This document shows positions 16,668 through 25,089 of a stretch of DNA of 64,000 nt, in pieces. The notes below the pieces were generated by a model. The model was not told the origin of the DNA. It did no database searches and saw only the letters and a list, made by a program, of their open reading frames with translations. A program made the position numbers and the translations under genes. The stretch spans positions 2,232,001 to 2,296,000 of the forward strand of contig NC_007651.1 of NCBI RefSeq assembly GCF_000012365.1, in the 5' to 3' direction. The first letter of the stretch is position 1, and every line of letters begins with the position of its first letter. Origin of the DNA: Burkholderia thailandensis E264 (lineage in GTDB: Bacteria > Pseudomonadota > Gammaproteobacteria > Burkholderiales > Burkholderiaceae).

Positions 16668-16696
16668 TTGACAAACAAATACTTCGTGGCTAGTAT
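16668..16696 (+). promoter_or_regulatory. Sigma-70-type promoter of the NlpC/P60 gene
   Basis: TTGACA (16668-16673), a 17-base spacer and TAGTAT (16691-16696) form a near-consensus promoter in an AT-rich stretch. The gene start is 55 bases downstream of the -10. Confidence 0.8.
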
Positions 16697-16750
16697 CGAC
16701 CGAAATTTTTCCGCCAATCAGCTGATTTTCCAGCGCAAATCCATCGACCA

Positions 16751-17455
16751 ATGCAGCACCGATATCTGACCCAGGCTTGTACGCGCGTCGTCGCCGGGAT
16801 GTTCGTCGGCGTTCTGATCGCTGCAGCTCCCGGCGCGTTCGCCGACGAAGTCAGCAGTTCCAGTCAGAATGCGATCAGTTCGGCTCAATCGGAGCCGGCT
16901 TCCTCCTCCCAGAATCTCCAGCAGGTCAGTGCCGCGACGCCCGCGAAGAGCCAGGGTGGCGCGAAGGCGTTCCTGTCGGGCATGGCCGGCAAGGCGGGCG
17001 ACGTCGTCGTCGGCGCGCTGAACATGATCGGCGTGCGCTACCGCTGGGGCGGCAACACGCCGGATTCGGGCCTCGATTGCAGCGGCTTCGTCCGTTATGT
17101 GTTCCAGGACACGCTCGGCATGTCGCTGCCGCGTCGCGCGGAGGAAATGAGCCGCGTCGGCGAGAAGGTGCGCATGAGCGAACTGAAGCCGGGCGACCTC
17201 GTGTTCTTCAACACGATGCGCCGCACGTTCTCGCACGTCGGCATCTATATCGGCGACAACAAGTTCGTGCACTCGCCGTCGACGGGCAGCACGATCCGCG
17301 TCGACGATCTCGACAGCAGCTACTGGGAAAAGCGTTTCACCGGCGCGCGCCGGATCGAGACGCAGTTCTCGACGAAGCCCGACGATCTGCGCCAGCGCGT
17401 GAAGGCGACGATCGGCGACGGCGGCGTCGGCGCGAGCGCGAACGGCAGCAACTGA
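16751..17455 (+). CDS. Secreted NlpC/P60 family peptidoglycan hydrolase
   Basis: A 234-residue C40 peptidase with a Sec signal (residues 1 to ~32, ending AAAPGAFA), a Ser/Gln-rich linker (~33-75) and a C-terminal NlpC/P60 domain. The catalytic cysteine is C110 in LDCSGFV, the histidine is in FSHVGIYIG and the third polar residue is in the KFVHSPS region. Such enzymes cleave D-Glu-diaminopimelate-type bonds in peptidoglycan stem peptides. It is transcribed alone from its own promoter and closed by a terminator at 17495. Confidence 0.93.
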   Translation: MQHRYLTQACTRVVAGMFVGVLIAAAPGAFADEVSSSSQNAISSAQSEPASSSQNLQQVSAATPAKSQGGAKAFLSGMAGKAGDVVVGALNMIGVRYRWGGNTPDSGLDCSGFVRYVFQDTLGMSLPRRAEEMSRVGEKVRMSELKPGDLVFFNTMRRTFSHVGIYIGDNKFVHSPSTGSTIRVDDLDSSYWEKRFTGARRIETQFSTKPDDLRQRVKATIGDGGVGASANGSN

Positions 17456-17494
17456 GTCGCGCCCCGATTGGCGCCGGCGGATGCCGGTGTGCCC

Positions 17495-17533
17495 AAGCCC
17501 CGCTCTCCGACGGAAGCGGGGCTTTTGCTTTTG
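17495..17533 (+). terminator. Intrinsic terminator of the NlpC/P60 gene
   Basis: Arms AAGCCCCGC (17495-17503) and GCGGGGCTT (17516-17524) are followed by a T-rich tail (TTTGCTTTT), about 40 bases after the stop codon. Confidence 0.85.
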
Positions 17534-17643
17534 GGGGCCGTATTCTCGATGTGACGTGACTCGGCACGCGCGTCGGAGGGCGGCGTTCGGCGGTGTGCGT
17601 GAAGGCTCTTCGACGCAAGCCGGCGTCAGGCGGCCTCGCGGCG

Positions 17644-18579
17644 TCAGGCGGCCTCGGTCGACGAGCGCGCGGCCGCGAGCTTGCGCTGCAGTTCCGGCAT
17701 GATTCGCGCGACCGCTTCCTCGCCCGCGAGGATCGCCGCGTTGCGCCGATTGAAGTCGCTGCCGCCCATCGCGGCGAGGTTCGGGCGGATCACGACGTCG
17801 GCGTACTTGTCGAGTTCATAGGTCTTGATCGTCTGGCCCATGATCGTGAACGTCTGCAGCAGCATCTCGATCGGATTGCCGGTTGCCGCGCCGTCCGGGC
17901 GCGCGGAGATGTCGACCGCGATCACGAAGTCCGCGCCCATCTTGCGCGCGAACGACGCGGGCACGGGGCTCACGAGCCCGCCGTCGACATATTCGCGAGC
18001 GCCGATGCGCACCGGCTCGAACACCGACGGCACGCTGCACGACGCGCGTACCGCGAGCCCCGTGTTGCCGCGCTGGAACAGGATCGGCTGGCCGCTCTTC
18101 AGATCGGTCGCGACGATGCCGAGCGGCTTGGTCATCTTCTCGATCGGCCGGTTGGCGAGCGTCTGGTTGATGAAGTTCTGCAGCGCGACGCCTTGCAGCA
18201 GGCCGCGGGAGCGGAACGGCGTCGCCCAGTCGCTGATCGACGCTTCGTCCATCGTGAGCGCGAGCTTGTTGATTTGCAGCGCGCTCATCCCCGACGCGTA
18301 CAGCGCGCCGACGACCGAGCCCGCGCTCGTGCCGGCGACGAGCTCGACTGCAATCCCGCGCGCCTCGAGCGCCTTCAGCACGCCGACGTGCGCGAAGCCG
18401 CGCGCCGCGCCGCCGCCGAGCGCGATGCCGACCCTGATCGGCTTTTCGCGCGGCTGCGGAGGGTTCGCGCTCGGGGCGGCGCCCGTCGTCGGCTTCGTGC
18501 CGGTCGACGTGCAGGCGGCGAGGGCGGCCGACGCGCAGGCGAGCGTGAACGCGCGGCGGGACAAACGGGGGGACGACAT
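17644..18579 (-). CDS. Patatin-like phospholipase lipoprotein
   Basis: A 311-residue patatin-family lipase/esterase. The N-terminus has a lipobox (L20-A21-A22-C23), so it is predicted to be lipid-anchored after signal peptidase II cleavage. The oxyanion loop is GGGAARG (55-61), the nucleophile is S85 in GTSAG, and the catalytic aspartate is D199 in VDGG. I chose the ATG at 18579, preceded by GGAG, because it gives a proper signal peptide; longer in-frame extension upstream is arginine-rich and not credible. It faces the NlpC/P60 gene. Confidence 0.92.
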   Translation of the reverse strand: MSSPRLSRRAFTLACASAALAACTSTGTKPTTGAAPSANPPQPREKPIRVGIALGGGAARGFAHVGVLKALEARGIAVELVAGTSAGSVVGALYASGMSALQINKLALTMDEASISDWATPFRSRGLLQGVALQNFINQTLANRPIEKMTKPLGIVATDLKSGQPILFQRGNTGLAVRASCSVPSVFEPVRIGAREYVDGGLVSPVPASFARKMGADFVIAVDISARPDGAATGNPIEMLLQTFTIMGQTIKTYELDKYADVVIRPNLAAMGGSDFNRRNAAILAGEEAVARIMPELQRKLAAARSSTEAA

Positions 18580-19165
18580 CGGCTCGATCTCCAGCGGGGA
18601 GCCGCGCGCGGCCTCGATGGGCGCGCCGCGCGCGGCGAAGTTCCAGCGGCCGCGCCGACGGTGTCGGACGGCTGCGCGCGGCGCCGGCATGGCGGCCGCA
18701 GCGCGCACATCATAAAGCAACTGGCCGCGTGCGCACGAAAGTCGGGGGCGCGAGACGGTGCGATCGTCGGCCGAAAGGACGATGGGCAATTCGGGCGGAC
18801 TTCGGCGAGGATGGCGGCATGCCGGGTTCGCGTACGGTTCGTGGATTGCTTTGGAGCGGCTGCGCCTGACGGACCTGGCCGGGCGCGCGAGCGGGCCGCC
18901 CCAAGTGGCGCGCGACGTGCCGTGCGGCGCGGGCCGAGTCGCACAGGCAATGCGCGCGAGGCGGGCACCGGCGCGGTGCGGCGCAGACGCAGACGCAGAC
19001 GCAGACGTCGCGCGGCCTTGCCCCGCGCGACGAGGAACCGCGGCGCGGCGAGTATAATTCGTGCTCTTTCCGTTCCGGTCGCGTGCACCCCCGGCAATGC
19101 CGGGCGGCGTGCGCCGCCGCGTCGTTTCAATTGATGCGCCGCTTGAGGCGTTCGAGCTATCGTTT
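18580..19165. other. Intergenic region between the patatin gene and gltX
   Basis: These 586 bases between divergent genes hold no convincing gene. A TATAAT hexamer (19053-19058) probably is the -10 of gltX, giving a leader of about 100 bases; no clear -35 is seen. A short GCAGAC tandem repeat lies at 18983. Confidence 0.5.
18983..19006. repeat. GCAGAC hexamer, four tandem copies
   Basis: Four perfect consecutive copies of GCAGAC are seen in non-coding DNA upstream of gltX. It is a possible variable-number repeat. Confidence 0.8.
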
Positions 19166-20575
19166 ATGACCCGTCCTGTACGCACCCGTTTTGCGCCGAG
19201 CCCCACCGGCTTCATCCATCTCGGCAACATCCGATCCGCGCTTTATCCGTGGGCGTTCGCCCGCAAGATGAAGGGCACGTTCGTGCTGCGGATCGAGGAC
19301 ACCGATGTCGAGCGTTCGAGCCAGGAGGCGGTCGACGCGATCCTCGAAGGGATGGCGTGGCTCGGCCTCGATTACGACGAAGGCCCGTACTATCAGATGC
19401 AGCGGATGGATCGCTATCGCGAAGTGCTCGCGCAGATGCAGGAGAAGGGCCTCGTCTACCCGTGCTACATGTCGACCGAAGAGCTCGACGCGTTGCGCGA
19501 GCGCCAGCGCGCGGCGGGCGAGAAGCCGCGCTACGACGGCACGTGGCGCCCGGAGCCGGGCAAGGTGCTGCCCGAGCCGCCCGCCGGCGTCGCGCCCGTG
19601 CTGCGCTTCCGCAATCCGCTGACAGGCACGGTGGCCTGGGACGATGCGGTGAAGGGCCGCGTCGAGATCTCGAACGAGGAACTCGACGATCTCGTCGTCG
19701 CGCGTCCCGACGGCACGCCGATGTACAACTTCTGCGTCGTCGTCGACGATCTCGACATGGGCATCACGCACGTGATCCGCGGCGACGACCACGTGAACAA
19801 CACGCCGCGCCAGATCAACATCCTGCGCGCGCTCGGCGGCGAAGTGCCGGTGTACGCGCACTTGCCGACCGTGCTCAACGAGCAGGGCGAGAAGATGAGC
19901 AAGCGTCACGGCGCGATGAGCGTGATGGGCTATCGCGATGCCGGCTATCTGCCTGAGGCGGTGCTCAACTATCTCGCGCGCCTTGGCTGGTCGCACGGCG
20001 ACGCGGAGATCTTCACGCGCGAGCAGTTCGTCGAATGGTTCGACCTCGAGCATCTCGGCAAGTCGCCCGCGCAGTACGACCATAACAAGCTGAACTGGTT
20101 GAACAACCATTACATCAAGGAAGCGGACGACGCGCGTCTCGCCGGGCTGGCGAAGCCGTTCTTCGCGGCGCTCGGCATCGACGCCGGCGCGATCGAGCAG
20201 GGGCCGGACCTCGTAAGCGTGATGGGGCTGATGAAGGACCGCGCGTCGACGGTGAAGGAAATCGCGGAGAATTCGGCGATGTTCTACCGTGCGCCCGCGC
20301 CCGGCGCGGATGCGCTCGCGCAGCACGTGACCGACGCGGTGCGTCCGGCGCTCGTGGAGTTCGCGGCGGCGCTGAAGACGGTCGAATGGACGAAGGAGGC
20401 GATCGCGGCCGCGCTGAAGGCCGTGCTCGGTGCGCACAAGCTGAAGATGCCGCAGCTCGCGATGCCGGTGCGCCTGCTCGTGGCGGGCACGACGCACACG
20501 CCGTCGATCGACGCGGTGCTGCTGCTGTTCGGCCGCGACGTCGTCGTGTCGCGTATCGAGGCGGCGCTCGCGTAA
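19166..20575 (+). CDS. gltX: Glutamyl-tRNA synthetase
   Basis: A 469-residue class I aminoacyl-tRNA synthetase that charges tRNA-Glu. The HIGH-equivalent is in [15 protein letters not shown] near the N-terminus, and the KMSKR loop is GEKMSKRHG. The ATG at 19166 gives the canonical [15 protein letters not shown] start; upstream codons belong to the leader. It lies directly upstream of a tRNA operon with two tRNA-Glu genes, which suits its function. Confidence 0.97.
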   Translation: MTRPVRTRFAPSPTGFIHLGNIRSALYPWAFARKMKGTFVLRIEDTDVERSSQEAVDAILEGMAWLGLDYDEGPYYQMQRMDRYREVLAQMQEKGLVYPCYMSTEELDALRERQRAAGEKPRYDGTWRPEPGKVLPEPPAGVAPVLRFRNPLTGTVAWDDAVKGRVEISNEELDDLVVARPDGTPMYNFCVVVDDLDMGITHVIRGDDHVNNTPRQINILRALGGEVPVYAHLPTVLNEQGEKMSKRHGAMSVMGYRDAGYLPEAVLNYLARLGWSHGDAEIFTREQFVEWFDLEHLGKSPAQYDHNKLNWLNNHYIKEADDARLAGLAKPFFAALGIDAGAIEQGPDLVSVMGLMKDRASTVKEIAENSAMFYRAPAPGADALAQHVTDAVRPALVEFAAALKTVEWTKEAIAAALKAVLGAHKLKMPQLAMPVRLLVAGTTHTPSIDAVLLLFGRDVVVSRIEAALA

Positions 20576-20677
20576 GCGCGCGGTACGTTTGCGGGGCGGC
20601 GTCGGTCGAAGTAGCGAGCCGATCGAATGCGCGTACGCGGCCTCGCAAAAAATTTTGCTCGAGACACAAATAGGGTA

Positions 20678-20706
20678 TTTACAAACCTCAGAACCGTCTC
20701 TACAAT
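20678..20706 (+). promoter_or_regulatory. Promoter of the tRNA operon
   Basis: TTTACA (20678-20683), a 17-base spacer and TACAAT (20701-20706) lie 36 bases before tRNA-Ala. This is close to the sigma-70 consensus, as expected for stable RNA genes. Confidence 0.8.
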
Positions 20707-20741
20707 CTCGCTTCTCTGTTGTTCAGCAGTCAACGAGACAC

Positions 20742-20817
<76 letters not shown>

Positions 20818-20870
20818 GTTGAACGCAGAGTGAGTGAAGTTCGTGAAGCATTGAGTGACAGAAAAAATGC

Positions 20871-20899
20871 TTCACAAACGGAATGAAAGAAGTTAGAAT
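20871..20899 (+). promoter_or_regulatory. Second promoter, upstream of tRNA-Glu
   Basis: TTCACA (20871-20876), a 17-base spacer and TAGAAT (20894-20899) lie between tRNA-Ala and the first tRNA-Glu. It would allow the Glu-Asp genes to be transcribed independently of tRNA-Ala. Confidence 0.6.
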
Positions 20900-20967
20900 T
20901 TCGTTCTCTGCTGTTGACGAAAATTAACGGCGAGAACAAAGTAGCAAGACAGATCTGAAAAGATTTT

Positions 20968-21043
20968 GTCCCCTTCGTCTAGAGGCCTAGGACATCACCC
21001 TTTCACGGTGAGTACAGGGGTTCGAATCCCCTAGGGGACGCCA
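20968..21043 (+). tRNA. tRNA-Glu (anticodon TTC), copy 1
   Basis: A 76-base cloverleaf with acceptor GTCCCCT/AGGGGAC, anticodon loop CTTTCAC (TTC) and encoded CCA. Its sequence is identical to copy 2 at 21262. Confidence 0.97.
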
Positions 21044-21120
21044 GACATAGCGGCGTTTCGATAGAAACGAAGCGGGTCGACAAGAGCTTAACCGACGCTT
21101 GTCGATCAGGTGCAGGAAGT

Positions 21121-21197
21121 GGAGCGGTAGTTCAGTCGGTTAGAATACCGGCCTGTCACGCCGGGGGTCGCGGGTTCGAGTCCCGTCCGCTCCGCCA
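21121..21197 (+). tRNA. tRNA-Asp (anticodon GTC), copy 1
   Basis: A 77-base cloverleaf with acceptor GGAGCGG/CCGCTCC, anticodon GTC in CTGTCAC and encoded CCA. Identical to copy 2 at 21419. Confidence 0.97.
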
Positions 21198-21202
21198 TAT
21201 CG

Positions 21203-21238
21203 AAAGCCCGTTCAGGCTGCATGTGAACGGGCTTTTTC
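21203..21238 (+). terminator. Terminator after the first Glu-Asp tRNA pair
   Basis: AAGCCCGTTCA and TGAACGGGCTT arms with a short loop are followed by a T run. It lies 6 bases after tRNA-Asp copy 1, so transcription into the second pair must read through or start again. Confidence 0.8.
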
Positions 21239-21261
21239 GTTAAAGGTGTAAGCAGTACGTT

Positions 21262-21337
21262 GTCCCCTTCGTCTAGAGGCCTAGGACATCACCCTTTCAC
21301 GGTGAGTACAGGGGTTCGAATCCCCTAGGGGACGCCA
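21262..21337 (+). tRNA. tRNA-Glu (anticodon TTC), copy 2
   Basis: Same 76-base sequence as the copy at 20968, including CCA. It belongs to the second copy of a duplicated Glu-Asp module. Confidence 0.97.
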
Positions 21338-21418
21338 AGACAAGGCGTCGCTCGAACAAGTGTCGAGACGATGCGCCGGCAGGAAGTAACCGACGCCTGC
21401 CAGGCAAGCAGCAAGACT

Positions 21419-21495
21419 GGAGCGGTAGTTCAGTCGGTTAGAATACCGGCCTGTCACGCCGGGGGTCGCGGGTTCGAGTCCCGTCCGCTCCGCCA
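21419..21495 (+). tRNA. tRNA-Asp (anticodon GTC), copy 2
   Basis: Same 77-base sequence as the copy at 21121, including CCA. Confidence 0.97.
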
Positions 21496-21500
21496 AATCG

Positions 21501-21538
21501 AAGCCCGTTCAGGCATACCTGAACGGGCTTTTTGTTTT
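21501..21538 (+). terminator. Terminator of the tRNA operon
   Basis: Thirteen-base arms AAGCCCGTTCAGG (21501-21513) and CCTGAACGGGCTT (21518-21530) with a 4-base loop are followed by TTTGTTTT. The stem closely resembles the terminator at 21203. Confidence 0.9.
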
Positions 21539-21657
21539 GGCGCTGCAGGTCTGTTGCAGAGCGATGCTCTGCGTCGTCGCCGCATGCGTGCAAATCGGCA
21601 TTGCAACGCGTGCCGGCTGCGCTATCGTGGCGGTGACGCAGGTTTCGCGATTACGCC

Positions 21658-22125
21658 ATGTCCGATTCAGCCGCCGCTCCTCTCGTTTATCTGTTGCGCC
21701 CCGCCGAGCCGGGCGATTTCGAGTTCGCGGAAGCGCTCACGCACGGCAACATGAACGCGTACTACCAGCGCCATGGCCTCAGATGGCGCGCGGATCTCTT
21801 TTTTGCGAGCTGGCGCGATTCGGAGAACTTCATCCTCGAAGCCGACGGTGTGCCGATCGGCCTGTTGAGGATTACCGAGGAGGGCGATTCGCTGCACATC
21901 CGCGACGTGCAGATCGCGCCGGGGCACCGGCAGCGCGGCGCCGGCACCTACCTGCTCGAAACCTCGCACCGGTTCGCGAAGGCGCGCGGGCTGCGCGAGA
22001 CGCAGTTGCGCGTGTTCGTCGACAATCCTGCCGCGCGGCTCTATCTGCGAATGGGGTATCGGCTCGCGGGGCCGCGTCTCGCGCAGTTCGGATCGATCCG
22101 CCATATGGCGCGGCCCGTGTCCTGA
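21658..22125 (+). CDS. GNAT family N-acetyltransferase
   Basis: A 155-residue single-domain GNAT protein. The acetyl-CoA-binding motif A is IAPGHRQRGAGTYLL, preceded by a beta-strand (HIRDVQIAP) and followed by the LRVFVDNPAARLYLRMGYR helix-strand typical of the family. The acceptor substrate is not predictable. The ATG at 21658 lies 120 bases after the tRNA operon terminator, so it has its own promoter. Confidence 0.88.
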   Translation: MSDSAAAPLVYLLRPAEPGDFEFAEALTHGNMNAYYQRHGLRWRADLFFASWRDSENFILEADGVPIGLLRITEEGDSLHIRDVQIAPGHRQRGAGTYLLETSHRFAKARGLRETQLRVFVDNPAARLYLRMGYRLAGPRLAQFGSIRHMARPVS

Positions 22126-22687
22126 TCGCGGCCCGAACGAGTGGCGATGCGCAATCGCTGCCGCGAGCGCGCGCCGATGCCCGGACTTGCGGTATCGAGC
22201 GCCGCCCGTCGACGCCTCATGGCCGGTGCGATGCGACTCGGCGCCATCGGGGCGTCATGAGCGAACGGTGGCGCCAAAGCGATCGGGCGCGGATGGCGCG
22301 GGTGGCGGCGCGCAATCGTCGAGCATGGATGGCTGTGCGTGCCCGAGCGATACGCGCGAATGTTCGACCGGCGGATTCGATGAAGAGGGGCGTGCTTCGC
22401 GAAATCACCCGGTGTCGAAGGCGCGAGGTGCCGGCTGGTCGATGCGTTATGCGGTCCGAACGAGCGCGCCGAACCGCTTCGGTTCGCCGAGGCACACGAA
22501 TGGGAGTGCCTCGTGCGGACTTCAACCGGCTTCCATTTCCCGCGTGCGGTGAGCGCGGGCGTCGATCTATCGTTCCGTTGCCGTCCGAAGCCGCCGCTTA
22601 TGGCCGCAAGTACGCATCTCTGGTGGTCTCGGCGGCTTCCGTGACCGAATCCATTGGATCAACCCGAATCCCGAGAATCGACCGCGC
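22126..22687. other. Intergenic region without a convincing gene
   Basis: These 562 bases lie between the GNAT gene and the minus-strand AraC gene. Open frames exist on both strands but all are Arg/Ala/Ser-rich, lack Shine-Dalgarno sites and show no family resemblance. I see no RNA gene or strong terminator. Confidence 0.45.
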
Positions 22688-23551
22688 TCACAGCAGCGGT
22701 TGCGCATCCCCGTCGTCGGGCGACGCAAGTTCCGTCGCCGCGTGCATGTCGCCGCGCTGAATGAATGCGCGCGGGCTCGCGCCGAACGCGCGCCGGAACA
22801 TCGCGGAGAACGCACTTTGGCTTTGGTAGCCGAGCTCATGCGCGATGTGCGACAGCGGCCGCCCCTGATTGAGGAGCGGAATCGCACGCGCGAGCAGCGC
22901 CTGCTGGCGCCATTGCGAAAAGCTCACGCCGAGTTCCTGCTTGAAGAGCCGCGCGATCGTTCGCGTGCTCGCACCGACGCCCGCCGCCCAGTGCTCGAGC
23001 GACTCGCCCTGCGCCGGATGCGCGAGCACCGCTTCGCATAGCGCGCGCAGCCGCTTCTCGGTCGGCATCGGCACCGCGAGCGGCAACGGCTCGGCGCGCG
23101 TGAGTTCGTCGAGCACGAGCGCGGCCAGCAGCCGCTCGCGCGCGCGATTGAGCGGGCGCACCTCGAGCGCGACGATCAACTCGCGCAACAGGCCCGACAC
23201 CTCGACGACCCGGCACGCGTCGAGCCCGTCCGGCACCGCCGATTCATCGACATACAGCGTGCGCAGATACGCGTCCTCGACGATCACGACTTCGTGTGGA
23301 ATTCGCGGCGGCACCCAGATTGCGCGCGACGGCGGCACCATCCACGTCGAGCCGGCCGTCGCGAGCCGCAGCACGCCGCGCGACGCGTACGCGAGCTGCG
23401 CCCACGCGTGCGAGTGCTGCGGCACGCGCATGCCGGCCGAGATCGCGCGGGCGCGCACGCGCATCGGGTGCGAGCGCGTCGGCGCGAATTCGGACGGAAC
23501 GTCGATCGTGGCGGCGGCAGGTTGCGCCACAAGGGGAACGGACGGGCTCAT
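22688..23551 (-). CDS. AraC/XylS family transcriptional regulator
   Basis: A 287-residue regulator with an N-terminal cupin-like sensing domain ([17 protein letters not shown], about residues 45-150) and a C-terminal double helix-turn-helix (about 185-275), including [19 protein letters not shown] and [22 protein letters not shown]. The start is the ATG at 23551; an upstream in-frame extension is Arg/Pro-rich and unlikely. It is divergent from the RraA-like gene, which is therefore a plausible target, though the activating signal is unknown. Confidence 0.9.
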
Positions 23552-23679
23552 CGATGTTCGAAGACGGGGTGGATGGTGCGTTCGGCTATTGTAGGGCGAG
23601 CCTTCTACCCGCCGCAGCGGGAATTTTCTTCGCCGATAATGCCGGATCGGCACCCTACGATCCTCCAGGAGACTTCGAC

Positions 23680-24177
23680 ATGATGTTCGCCACCACCGAC
23701 CTTTGCGACGCGAACGAAGAGCGCCTCGCAGCCGGCACGCTGCGCGTGATCGAGCCCGTGTTCCGCTCGTTCGGCGGCGTGAGGCGCTTCGCGGGGCCGG
23801 CCGCGACGCTCAAGCTGTTCGAGGACAACACGCTCGTGCGCGCGGCGCTGGAGCAGGACGGCGCGGGGCGCGTGCTCGTCGTCGACGGCGGCGGCAGCCT
23901 GCGCTGCGCGCTCGTTGGCGGCAACCTCGGCAAGCTCGCCGAGAAGAACGGCTGGGTCGGCATCGTCGTGAACGGCTGCGTGCGCGATTCGGCCGAACTC
24001 GCCGAATGTCGCGCCGGCGTGCTCGCGCTCGCCGCGCATCCGCGCAAGAGCGACAAGCGCGGCGCCGGCGTGAGCGACGTGCCCGTCGACGTGCGCGGCA
24101 CGCGCATCGCGCCGGGCGACTGGATCTACGCGGACGCCGACGGCATCCTCGTCAGCGACGCTGCGCTGCTCGCGTGA
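23680..24177 (+). CDS. rraA: RraA family protein (RNase E activity regulator / HMG aldolase-like)
   Basis: A 165-residue RraA-fold protein. Conserved features are TTDLCDAN near the N-terminus, the glycine-rich [15 protein letters not shown] and the NGCVRD motif that, in the aldolase members, supplies metal and substrate ligands. RraA of Escherichia coli inhibits RNase E by direct binding; sequence relatives are 4-hydroxy-4-methyl-2-oxoglutarate/oxaloacetate aldolases, and short members like this may have either role. AGGAG at 23667-23671 supports the ATG at 23680. It is divergent from an AraC regulator. Confidence 0.88.
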
Positions 24178-24229
24178 TGCCGCGGCGTGCCGGCTCGATG
24201 GCACGACTGAAACAAGGAGAGAAGATGCA

Positions 24230-24637
24230 ATGCGCCACGTATTCTGCTACGGGACCCTGAGAGCGGGCGAGATCAACGACATCGGCCGGGCGGCGGCGAC
24301 GCACGGCATCGCCGCGCCGGTGCTCGTGGGCGCCGGGGCGGTGGCGGGACGGCTGTACGACTTCGGCAACTATCCGGGGATGGTCGCCGACAGCGGCCGC
24401 GATCTCGTCTGGGGCGACGTCTACGCGATCGACGCGCGGCTCGTGCCGGTGCTCGACGAGATCGAGGAGGTCTATCCCGGCGTCGAGGGGTTGTTCGTGC
24501 GGCAGCAGGCATCGGTCGAGCTCGGCGGGCACCGGTACGATTGCCTGTATTACCCGGTCGGCGCGCATTCGGTCGCGGGCAGGCCGCGCATCGAGTCGGG
24601 CGACTGGGTGCAGTATCGGCGTGCGCGCGCCGCGTGA
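24230..24637 (+). CDS. Gamma-glutamylcyclotransferase-like (AIG2/GGCT) family protein
   Basis: A 135-residue protein of the AIG2/GGCT fold. The substrate-pocket signature YGTLR is at residues 8-12, and the conserved acidic catalytic segment is in LDEIEEVYPG (about 81-90). Members release 5-oxoproline from gamma-glutamyl amino acids or amines, but many bacterial ones are uncharacterised. It lies 52 bases downstream of the RraA-like gene on the same strand, so the two may be co-transcribed. Confidence 0.85.
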   Translation: MRHVFCYGTLRAGEINDIGRAAATHGIAAPVLVGAGAVAGRLYDFGNYPGMVADSGRDLVWGDVYAIDARLVPVLDEIEEVYPGVEGLFVRQQASVELGGHRYDCLYYPVGAHSVAGRPRIESGDWVQYRRARAA

Positions 24638-25089
24638 CGCATCGCGACGCGCGCGTGTGCGGTGGATGCGCCGGCACGTGCCAGCGTGGCGGTGTGCGAC
24701 GCTTGGCGACAAGCGTTCATCACACGCGAGCGTCGATGAATCGACCGTTCTTCGGGCGCAGACGTGCATCCGATGTGCATTCGCGCCGACGCCTGTGGCG
24801 GCCCGAACGGAACCGCAAGGCCCGCGCGGGCCGCGAGACCGACGCTTGGGTATTCAACGGCTGCGGAACAAAAATGGAAATCCGTAGCTGAGCGCCGAAC
24901 GCCGAACGACAAAAACGCCGCACACCATCACGTCCCCCGCGGCACGAGGCCCGGCTGATGTGCAACGAAAAAAGGCGCCCGACAGGCGCCTTTCGTTTGC
25001 ACGGCCGAGGCCGAGCGGACGAGCCGCGCAGCCGGCCGCTCCGAGCAACCGGCGGCGGCGCGTCTCATCCGTCCGACGCCGCGCGTCGC
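24638..25089. other. Intergenic region between GGCT-like gene and aceB
   Basis: These 452 bases lie between convergent genes and hold the aceB terminator at 24965. No further gene or RNA is evident. Confidence 0.5.
24965..24993 (-). terminator. Intrinsic terminator of aceB
   Basis: On the minus strand an AAAGGCGCC/GGCGCCTTT stem (5-base loop) ends in a run of six T residues, about 100 bases after the aceB stop. Confidence 0.85.

Larger units (their letters stand above)
20968..21540 (+). repeat. Tandem duplication of a tRNA-Glu/tRNA-Asp/terminator module
   Basis: Two units (20968-21240 and 21262-21540) each contain identical tRNA-Glu and tRNA-Asp genes and a near-identical terminator stem. 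The spacers between tRNAs have diverged but keep similar lengths (about 77 and 81 bases). Confidence 0.85.

Noticed and set aside
18580..19230. N-terminal extension of the patatin protein to about 528 residues
   Set aside because: The extension would overlap the gltX start, is Arg/Ala-rich, and would bury the lipoprotein signal that begins at 18579.
22126..22687. Small hypothetical genes in the gap between GNAT and AraC genes
   Set aside because: Several open frames of 60-120 codons exist on both strands, but none has a ribosome-binding site, a recognisable domain or normal amino-acid composition.
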